From Yamagishiella unicocca (Eukaryota; Chlorophyta; Chlorophyceae; Chlamydomonadales; Volvocaceae), in NCBI GenBank assembly GCA_003116995.1, contig BDSL01000012.1, forward strand, positions 1,477,001 through 1,541,000: 64,000 nucleotides of DNA. Direction: 5' to 3'. Made by a program: the position numbers and the translations under genes. Each line of letters begins with the position of its first letter. The first letter of the stretch is position 1. Positions 56,375 through 64,000 of the stretch are shown one piece after another. The notes under the pieces are model-generated. The model was not told where the DNA came from and did no database searches. It saw nothing but the letters and a program-made list of their open reading frames with translations.

Positions 56375-58234
56375 CCCCCTTCTCCCCCGCCCCCTGCCCT
56401 CGCTGGCCTTCGGATCGTGCCCGCTGCGGTGGCGCTGGGCATCCCCTTCACCAATCCGCCTGCCGCCCCCGTCCTCGATTGGGCGTCACGGATGTCGGAG
56501 GCCCGCCGCCGTCTCCAAAAGATCTCCCGCATGGCCCTGTCGATGTTCGGCCGTGCCACTGCGGCTGCAGCTTATGCTCTCCATATGGCGACGTACCACA
56601 TGGAGCACTCGGGGCTGCCGCCGGCGGAGGTCCTTGCTGGCATCATGGCCCTTGTCGCAAAGCTGGTGGATCGGGAGCTAGGCCCTGATGACGCCCAGCG
56701 CCGTTTCACTGGTGTTCCCCTCCGCCTGCTCTCCGGTCATCCCACCATCGGCGGCTTCGGTGTACTGCCCCTTCGGCTGCATGTCCTCAGCCGGCATGCC
56801 AAGTGGAGCCTGACGGTCGCCCGCTCCGCGCTGCAGCCCCCGGCTGCCCGCGCGCCGTGGATCCGGATTGCGGTCTCCTTCCTCTCTACCCTCCACCCTG
56901 CCTTCCGCCCGCTGGCCGTCACCACAGCTCGCCCGGATGGCCCGTGGCTCGGCGCCCCCTTAAGCTTGCCCCCGGACATCCACCGGCTTGCCACGAGCCT
57001 CGGTCACCTCCCCCCCCTGTCTGACGTCGCGGACCCCCCCCTGGAGCCGGGCGTCTGGTGCTTCAACGCGCCGCTGTGGGGCAACCCGCTCCTGCCCAAC
57101 GCGGGGGCGCCGGGCCGGCGGCCGGGGTTGGAGGCTATCCATGGCCCCCTCACCATGTGCCGCCGCCTGCTGACCGTCGGCGACGCCGTCCGGGTGCAGG
57201 ACGCTATGACCGCGTTTGAGGTGGAGCGCGCCCATGCCCTGGCGACGACGCCGGGCATGGCCATCTTCAGCCGGCTGGCTGAGCGCTGGACGACGCTCGT
57301 ACGGCACGAGCTGGCGCCCTCCGAGCTGGCCATGGGTGCGCTCCAAGATCGCATCGCGGCGCGGGCTGCGGTGGCCGCTCTCCTTTCTGACATCTCGCCC
57401 GCATGGCTCGCTGCTGCTCGCCTGGCGCCCGATGGCCCCGCCCCGCCGTCGCCTGACGAGGTGGATGCTCTCCTCCTTGCTCGCCTGGGGTGGCGGCTGG
57501 GTGTGGACGCCGTGCTGCCCCTCACCTCCTTCACCGTCAAGCTGGGCACTCTGCTCCAGGCGGCGGAACTGGAGCGCCCCAGGCAGGCCTGTCATGCGGC
57601 GTATGTGCGGGAGGCGCTCGGGCTGTCCCCTGCTGTGGCTGCCACGCCCGAGGCGGCCCTTGTGGCGTTACGCGCGGTATGGCGGCGGTTGTGGAAGCGT
57701 CTTAAGTGGGAGCCGCGGTGGAAGGAGGTCCTCTGGCGGCTGGCGGTTGACGGGGTGCCCATGCCGGGCTCCTCTCACCTCCCGCTGGTCCCACCCGAAC
57801 CGTGTGCTTGCGGCTGTTACCCCGCTGCAGCGGGTGTGGCCGAGTCGCCGCGCTTGCATCACTTTTGGTCTTGCCCCCTCGTCCGCCCGCTCTGGGATGA
57901 ACTGGAAGTCTGCTGTGGGTGCGGGGTCACGCGTGAGCATGTGTGGTTGTGTGTGTCGCCGGATCCGACCACTGTGCTGCAGTGTGTGTGGGATGTGGTG
58001 GCGTTGGCGGCGCTCAACGCGATGGAGTGGGCGCGCCGGTACATACACTCTCATCGGCTCTCCGGCGCCACCCTCCCTGCTGCTATGCGTTCTGGCCTCC
58101 TTGCTAAGTTCTGGGCCTTGCTGCGGGACTTTGCGGGCTTGGGTTTGCCCCGCAAGGACTGGGGTGACGTGGGGGTGGACCACCCATTTTTGTTCGTAAC
58201 CGGGGGTCGGCTCATGTGCGCCATGCCGCCCTAG
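56369..58234 (+). CDS. LINE ORF2 C-terminal fragment (copy B), 621 residues
   Basis: Uninterrupted frame homologous to the C-terminal half of the ORF2 at 35302-39597 (shared MFGRATAAAAYALHMATYHM, WGNPLLPNAG and SPRLHHFWSCPLV segments). Endonuclease and reverse transcriptase are absent, so it cannot move by itself. The only ATG close to the LINE junction is the one in the ATGTAC target motif, giving MYPPSPPPPALAGLRIVPA. The Cys/His cluster is intact. The open frame also continues upstream into copy A's 3' UTR. Confidence 0.8.
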   Translation: MYPPSPPPPALAGLRIVPAAVALGIPFTNPPAAPVLDWASRMSEARRRLQKISRMALSMFGRATAAAAYALHMATYHMEHSGLPPAEVLAGIMALVAKLVDRELGPDDAQRRFTGVPLRLLSGHPTIGGFGVLPLRLHVLSRHAKWSLTVARSALQPPAARAPWIRIAVSFLSTLHPAFRPLAVTTARPDGPWLGAPLSLPPDIHRLATSLGHLPPLSDVADPPLEPGVWCFNAPLWGNPLLPNAGAPGRRPGLEAIHGPLTMCRRLLTVGDAVRVQDAMTAFEVERAHALATTPGMAIFSRLAERWTTLVRHELAPSELAMGALQDRIAARAAVAALLSDISPAWLAAARLAPDGPAPPSPDEVDALLLARLGWRLGVDAVLPLTSFTVKLGTLLQAAELERPRQACHAAYVREALGLSPAVAATPEAALVALRAVWRRLWKRLKWEPRWKEVLWRLAVDGVPMPGSSHLPLVPPEPCACGCYPAAAGVAESPRLHHFWSCPLVRPLWDELEVCCGCGVTREHVWLCVSPDPTTVLQCVWDVVALAALNAMEWARRYIHSHRLSGATLPAAMRSGLLAKFWALLRDFAGLGLPRKDWGDVGVDHPFLFVTGGRLMCAMPP

Positions 58235-58550
58235 CTAGCTTGCCTTGGCTGCTGTTTGTTCTTTCGTTCTTTCTTTCCTGGTGCCACCTTTGCTGGTTCG
58301 AGATACGAGTGGTGCGGGTGATGGGCAGGTGAGCCAATGGGGGCTTTTGTGGTGGTTTTGACGCGTAAGGGTGGCCTGCATGGGGCCGTGTCCTGCCGTC
58401 GCTTGTGCTGACTTTGCATGATGCTGTTTGCCTGCTGTTGCCCGTACCCGACCTTGGTTCCGTGTCTCTTCCGCAGTGCTTTCCCGCCGGGATAAGGGCG
58501 GGTGCCGCCTGTCGTGCGGCCACTGTAACGCGGTCTCTCTCTCTATGTAC
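56375..58550 (+). mobile_element. 5'-truncated LINE, copy B
   Basis: Inserted head-to-tail directly after copy A's terminal ATGTAC. It ends in TCTCTCTCT followed by another ATGTAC (58545-58550). About 2.2 kb. Confidence 0.9.
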
Positions 58551-58612
58551 GCCGGGATAAGGGCGGGTGCCGCCTGTCGTGCGGCCACTGTAACGCGGTC
58601 TCTCTCATGTAC
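58551..58612 (+). mobile_element. Extremely truncated LINE 3' end, copy C
   Basis: Only the last about 56 bp of the LINE (starting GCCGGGATAAGGGCGGGTGC), then ATGTAC at 58607-58612. Same head-to-tail orientation as copies A and B. Confidence 0.85.
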
Positions 58613-59452
58613 GGCGGCGGCTCGGGCGGACCTTGGGGCTTGGGGTTGATTTTGACGGGCGACCGATGGCGACCGATCTTCTGCGCGCACCATGGGCAGG
58701 CCCCTGTCGTACAGCAGCATGCGGTACTGCTGGGGCGGCTGTGGGTCGAACACTTCCTGCTCCGCCTGCTGCTGGAAGATCCGTGTGCGGGTGGAGTCCG
58801 TGAAGGTCCCGCACGGTCCCGCATGGCGTGCTGGTGGGCGCGTGCATAGGTGGGGCTGTCTGCTGGGACTTGAGGCAGGCAGTGCAGGGCTGTGTTGATG
58901 TACCGCTGCTCCTTGAGGAGTGCGAGCAAGCTGAGTGCTCGCGGGCCGTAGGCTAGGTAGGTGTTCTGGAGGTGCACGCGGGCATCTGCAGTTTGTGGCC
59001 GCTCACCCTATGGTGTACGGCCACACGAAATTGCGCCGTACAGGAATACACATACACATGTATGTCATGATTACCCCCTGCTGCGTGGTGGCAGGGTTAT
59101 CTCCTGCTCCTTTTTTTCCTTGGTTCAGATTAGGTGGGTCCTGGCTTGCTCGGGGCTTGCGTTTTCTGAGTCACCAACTGCTTTGGCTGCAGTTGGTGAC
59201 TATTCCTGAAGATGACGCAGGAGCGAAAAAGCAAGCACCCCACGTAGATATGGTAAACCTCTAAAACTTCGGACACGGAGGTGAAAAATAGGTAACACTC
59301 GCAGAATGAGAGAGCGTAACATGTTCACCAATAAGCCATCTGCCAATCTAGACATCTATAGAGCTAAGCGGAGCGATTGAAGAGGTCCCGCAGTATACCA
59401 TGACAGGTGTTGTACAACTGGCCATGGCATTGTCCCATTACACGTCATCACC
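58613..59452. other. Stretch without a confident gene
   Basis: A minus-strand frame around 58640-58800 reads RIFQQQAEQEVFDPQPPQQY and DRGLPMVRAEDRS, which looks protein-like, but the frame changes around 58800-58830 next to a duplicated GTGCGGGACC and no start or partner exon was found. It may be a gene remnant interrupted by the LINE array. Confidence 0.4.
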
Positions 59453-59524
59453 TGCGTCACCGGGGAATCGAACCCCGCTCTTTTGCTTGGAAGGCAAATA
59501 TCCTCACCACTGGACTAGTGACGC
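59453..59524 (-). tRNA. tRNA-Gly(UCC), copy 2
   Basis: Identical over the tRNA body to 55277-55348, with unrelated flanks. It has no intron and an intact box B. Confidence 0.95.
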
Positions 59525-60494
59525 ACCTACATGAGACATACACGCGATAACAGAATAGAAACGCATCCGAGGGCCTCCCTCCTCAGGGGCCCCCCTTCGC
59601 GCCCGGCCGGTCTCAGCGCCAGCGATCCTCATCTGCTCGCATCCTAGTGCCCTCCCGTCAGAGGGGCCTTAAGGGGTCGAGCGCGCCATTGCAAGGGAGA
59701 GGCCCAGGGGAAGCTCCAGGGAAGGCTCTGCATTCGCCGCTCCCAGCCGCATGGCTTCGGTAGCCGAGTGCAGTGTCCTTTCATGTGCGTGTTACAGCAG
59801 ACCCCGGCACCCAACGGGGCAGGGCCGTGGTGCTCGCCGCGCTAGTTCCGCAGGCATCACACCGTCGAGGCGCCCTAGCTGCCTAGCTGCCAGCCCCAGC
59901 CACCCTAGAAGAGAAAACAACGGGCCCGTGCGGCCATCCACCGACTTCATCAGCGCTAGACACCCAATACGCGCCTCAAGGCACGCCGCGGTGGGTCGAC
60001 AGGTCCGCGGGCGAGTAACCGTGCGGCCAGAACGTCGCGAAACCAGGCCGGCGTGAGGGGGTGGTGGTAAGCATTGTAGTGTACTGCATTGCTAGTGCGC
60101 CCTGTGTCGTTCCTTCCTTCCACGCGCCCGAGCCATACAGGTCCGTGTGGGCCCCCAGCGCACGCTCTCTTCCACACCCGTAGCGCCCCTCACTGCAATC
60201 AGCCCCCACTCCTCCAGTGAAGCCGCCACCATCGCCCCTTACGGCGAGCCGTCCCGTCCGTAACAATGGCTGCTGCATGGGACTGGTTCGGATCATACTG
60301 TAGGATGTGGGAGTTGTGCGGCCAGCCTGCTGGTCGCCACTCCTGGCCGCGCCAACCACACGTGCCAACAAGCTTTTCGAGGGGCCCCAGCAGGGCGCAT
60401 GGAGGCGCGCCTTGAGCTGTGGGCCGGAGTAACAGAGACGACCCAACCCCAGACGGTTTCCTTCCCCGTACATGGTTGCTGCAGTGTGGGGGTG
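59525..60494. other. Intergenic stretch
   Basis: About 1 kb downstream of GPN3, GC-rich, without a recognisable gene. Part is probably the GPN3 3' UTR. Confidence 0.5.
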
Positions 60495-63400
60495 CTATAT
60501 GGCATCGCCACCGTCGCCGCCGTCATCGTCATTGTCTTCGGCGCCGTCCTCGACGTCCCGATCCTCCTGGATCCTCGGCTCCGCATCCTCTCCGTACTGG
60601 ATTGCCATGTCGATCTGGCCCAGGATGTCCGCGATGCTGTGTACGACAAGATCCGGGGGGAGATGGCGGCGCGGGTTTGGATCCAGTCCGTCTCAACGCG
60701 GTCCGCCACAATTGCCCCCCACACTCACTCAGTCTTGCCGTGCAGGGCCCTTCTGCTCAGCACGTTTCCCTACCCAATCAAAGTACCACTTCGCAGTCCG
60801 CCCTTTCAATCCTCCCTCCTCTCCCTGCCTGTCAGCCCGCCGCTGGCCCCCTTCGCCCCCGCCCTCGACTACCTTAACTCCTAAGTGCCGACCCACGGGT
60901 TTCCTCTCACCCCCGCCCCCGCCCACCTGTCCTCGTCCGTGATGTCCAGCGGCAGGAAAGCCACCAGCGAGAACTCCTCCAGCAGCGAGCCCATGGCTTT
61001 GTTGAGTTGACGGAAACGGGGACCGGTGGAGGCGGCCAGCTGGGGCAGCAGCAGCTGGGGGTCGGGGAAGAGGAAGTCGTCCAGATGGCGCTGAGGGAGC
61101 GGAGGGGAGGGGAGGGGAGGGGGAGGGGAGAGGCATAAGGACCCGGTTACAAGACATGTGTAGGATAGCTGGCTGGAGGGGAGGGGAGGAAACCCGGTAA
61201 GAGCACCCCCCGCCCCCAGCACTCCCACCCCCCGCACTCCTATCCCCGGACCCACACACCTTGTCCTCCAGCAGGTCCACCTTGGTGAGCACGTTGACGT
61301 GGGGCAGCTCCAGCTTGACCATGGCGGCGAGGGCCTGGGGCGCGTGGCGGTAGTGGGGACGGTGTACGACATGGTCGTACAGCTTAGCGAGGTGGCGGCT
61401 TGGTACGGCTTGAATGCCGCACAAAGCCAACGACAGTGCACTGATGCATTGCCCTTTCCCTCGTCCGGCGCCGCCCATGTCGGGCCTCCCTCCTTTGTCG
61501 ATCCACCAGTGTTCGACCCCCCCCCTTGTCGATCCACCAGTGTTCGACCCCCCCTCCCTAGCCCCCCCTCCCTCGCCCCACCTGCAGCGCCCCCGCCATG
61601 AACTTCGACACATCTGTGATGAAGTGCGCGTCCAGGCAGTACACCACGCACACCGACCAGCCGTCATTCCTGCCGCAGCGCGGGGCGGCGAAGGAGGAAA
61701 GGAGGTTTCCCATCGTCTCCCTTATCATAAAACCAAGCAGGGTAGCTTCTCATCGCCTCCCTTATCACAAAAGCTAAGCAGGGTAGGGTGGGCTGGCAAC
61801 TGAGGCCTGCCGATTTACAACATGGGCCCCACCCAGCGTGTGTCAACCCCCCGCTCACCGCCCCGGGAGGTTGACAAGCTTCTCTTTTTTCGTTGCTATT
61901 TTCGTTGCTATTTTCGTTGCTATTTTCGTTGCTATTTTCGTTGCTATTTTCGTTGCTATTTTCGTTGCTATTTTCGTTGCTATTTTCGTTGCTATTTTCG
62001 TTGCTATTTTCGTTGCTATTTTCGTTGCTATTTTCGTTGCTATTTTAGTATCACCGGCCCGGACAGCCCCCACTTAACCCTAAGCCCCAGGTCCACCCAC
62101 TTGAGGAAGTCCACAAAGGTCCTGAACACCGACAGGTGGTTGTAGAGCTCTATCTGGCCGGGGCAGTCGAACACCAGGTAGTCCTCCTCGCCGTAGCCCT
62201 GACAGGCGGTTGGAGGTTGGAGGGCAGTGGTTGGTAGTGCGTGTTTTGTACGATGCCATCGCGAGAGGCGGATGGACGCCGCAGCCTCAAGCTTTGGCGT
62301 GCCCTCCGAAACCCACCAGCACCGAAACCACCCACCTCCAGCTCCACGCCCAGCCACTCGTGCAGGTTCTCCTCCAGGTACTCCATGCAGTACAGCAGAC
62401 CCCTGTTGTCGTATAGGGGCGCCCGGAAAAGGGTCAGGCGCGGTGGTAGCAGAGGCGGAGAGGGGGCAGCGGGATGGAGGCAGACCCGGGGGGTGGCGAG
62501 AAGACCAGGGGGGGAGGTGGTGTGAGACCGGTGACACGAATAAACGACAAGATAGTGGGCGCATGGTCGTCGGGCAGCGAGGATGCGGGCGCATGCTGGA
62601 GCAATGGGATGGACGACCGGCAAACCTGTGGAGCCAGTGTCCAGGGGGGGAGGGGGTTGTTAAGGAGACCGGGGCCCGGAGACCCGCCGCGGATCCGCCG
62701 CGGAGCAGAGTGTGGCGGTGGTGGGTTGATGGCCAGGCAAAGCCGGGCGATGTGGCGCTGTGAGGGCCACGAAGCCACAACCCGCCGGACAGCAGTAGCG
62801 CTCCCCATCCTGGATCCCACTGCCCCATCCCGGATCCCACTGCCCCCATTCCATCCCCGTTTCGACCCAGCCGCCGCTCGCCAGACTGATCCCATCCGAT
62901 CCCATCCGATTGCCCCAGCTCGTACCCCAAACCGGCCTCTCCATTTGACCGCAGCCCCACCTCTCCCCAGCCCCACCCGTTTGGCCCCACCCCCAGCTCC
63001 CCAGCCTGGCCCCAACCATTTGGCCCGAGCCCCACTTCCCCAGCCTGGCCCCACCCGTTTGGCCCCAGCCCCAGCTCCTCCACCACGTCCTCCAGCGACA
63101 CCAGGTCGCGGATGTCCAGTGACACCGGGTACTGGAAGGCCTCGGCGGCGGGGTCTGAGGCCAGGGCCGAGCAGGAAGGGAGGGGGGAGGGGTACAGTAA
63201 AGCGGCGGGGCGACATTGGAGTAGGGGCATGGGTGTGGTTTGGTTTGGTGTGGTGTGGTGTGGTGTGATGTGATGTGGTTTGGTGTGGTGTGGGTTTATG
63301 AGGAAAGCCCGCGGGTCGGCACTGACTAGGAAACCGACCAGGAAAACGTTTGATGTGGTGTGGGAGCGGGGGCGGGGTGCGAAGGCACATAGGGGGGAGG

Positions 63401-63953
63401 GCAGTGGGAGCGGAGGGCAAGGGATCTGCCGGTGCATCGATCCACGGCCCTCCTTCCCACGCCCGCCTCCCCTTCCTCCTCTCCGCTACCTGTCCACACC
63501 CCAGCCCGCTACCGCCGCGGCCCGCACCGCATTTACCTAGGTTCACCACATGGATGGACCGCTTGATCGCCTGGCAGTGCTCAAACAAGTGGTTGCAGTA
63601 AGTAGACTGCGTCTCGTGGGGGGGGGGGGGGGGGGGCGGAGGAGACGCGAAGGGGAGGGGAAAGGGGTGGCGGAGTCAGGCGGGATGCAGGGGTGGTGTA
63701 TCGACCGCGGAGGGGATCTATCCCCTATCCGCACCTGCCACGCGAACCCTCACCGCCGCCAACGTCTTCCCCTCCCCTCCATCGGCCAGCACTGGTGTAA
63801 CTCGTCTGCCAGCACTGGTGTTACCCCTCTGCATGCTCTACAAGCCGCCACCCGCTATGTCCGCTCCTCCTGCTGTGGCTCCCACGCTCCCTAACCCGCG
63901 CACACCTTGCCGCAACCGGCGGGGCCGATTACAATCTGCGCGTATTTGCCCAT
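60495..63953 (-). CDS. GPN3: GPN-loop GTPase 3, 9 exons, complete
   Basis: Cytosolic GTPase that, with GPN1, helps RNA polymerase II assembly and nuclear import. Exons: 63953-63906, 63606-63537, 63154-63055, 62402-62336, 62198-62101, 61669-61582, 61334-61260, 61090-60927, 60636-60495 (TAG). Phases close to 283 residues, matching the usual length of about 284. Motifs: P-loop GPAGCGKSTYC split by intron 1 (MGKYAQIVIGPAGCGK is the first exon), DPAAEAFQYPVSLDIRDLV, the family-defining Gly-Pro-Asn in GLGPNGGLLYCMEYLEENL, G3 FDCPGQIELYNHL, G4 LTKVDLLEDK, and an acidic C-terminus (EDNDDDGGDGGDAI). The promoter lies beyond the right edge of the window. Its third intron repeats the donor-site sequence and its fifth holds a 12-bp array. 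Confidence 0.97.
61887..62042. repeat. 12-bp tandem array (TTTTCGTTGCTA) x13 in GPN3 intron 5
   Basis: Thirteen perfect copies. On the sense strand of GPN3 the unit reads TAGCAACGAAAA. Being 12 bp long it stays open in frame on both strands and produces a false FVAIFVAIFVAI peptide. Confidence 0.97.
62925..63060. repeat. Degenerate repeats of the GPN3 exon 3 donor region
   Basis: GCCCCACCCGTTTGGCCCC-like words recur at about 62970-62992, 63008-63030 and 63046-63068. Each carries a copy or near-copy of the exon 3 end and its GTGGGG donor. Confidence 0.75.
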
Positions 63954-64000
63954 AATTGGCGCCGCCACGTGTTAAGTTCCTCCTTTCACGCTAGCTCCCG

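Noticed and set aside
61838..62145. Plus-strand frame encoding a repeated hydrophobic FVAI peptide that looks like a membrane protein
   Set aside because: It is the translation of the 12-bp array within GPN3 intron 5, with no start context or homologous domain.

Overview
This window is nuclear DNA of a green alga, most likely a chlamydomonadalean or volvocine species. The evidence is strong GC richness, many short introns with GT...AG borders, long Ala/Gly/Gln homopolymers in proteins, TGTAA downstream of stop codons, intact APE-type LINEs, and above all a spliced nuclear COX3 gene. In most eukaryotes COX3 is mitochondrial; in this algal group it moved to the nucleus. The genus cannot be told from the sequence. 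Exons below were joined by hand, checking each GT/AG border and reading phase; phases close across every joined exon.

Layout. 1-10.4 kb: an organellar DNA gyrase A gene on the minus strand, about 21 exons. 11.4-14.8 kb: COX3, plus strand, 7 exons, divergent from gyrA. 17.0-22.6 kb: a FAD/lycopene-cyclase-like oxidoreductase, minus strand, 11 exons. 23.3-26.4 kb: a family-16 (METTL-type) methyltransferase, plus strand, 6 exons, divergent from the oxidoreductase. 25.0-33.4 kb: a direct tandem duplication of a unit of about 4.2 kb. It carries the 3' end of the methyltransferase (broken in the second copy) and a two-exon gene of unknown function (both copies open). 33.4-34.7 kb: small repeats and a degenerate tRNA-Gly-like sequence. 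34.9-40.5 kb: a LINE with ORF1 and an EN-RT ORF2, minus strand. 40.5-44 kb: mostly repeats and no confident gene. 44.0-50.9 kb: a Myb/SANT-telobox plus PHD-finger protein, minus strand, at least 9 exons. 52.3-54.9 kb: a CD2BP2/Lin1-like U5 snRNP protein with an OCRE-like C-terminus, minus strand, 3 exons. 55.3-59.5 kb: two tRNA-Gly(UCC) genes of identical sequence around three head-to-tail 5'-truncated LINE copies, each separated by ATGTAC. 60.5-64.0 kb: GPN3 GTPase, complete, minus strand, 9 exons.

The genes are ordinary eukaryotic housekeeping neighbours, not an operon or pathway: organelle DNA topology, respiration, plastid redox or isoprenoid chemistry, protein methylation, chromatin, splicing and RNA polymerase II assembly. 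The most unusual items are the Myb-telobox/PHD fusion, the tandem LINE array with repeated ATGTAC junctions, the duplicated unknown gene pair with patchy divergence, and short repeat families shared by introns of unrelated genes.
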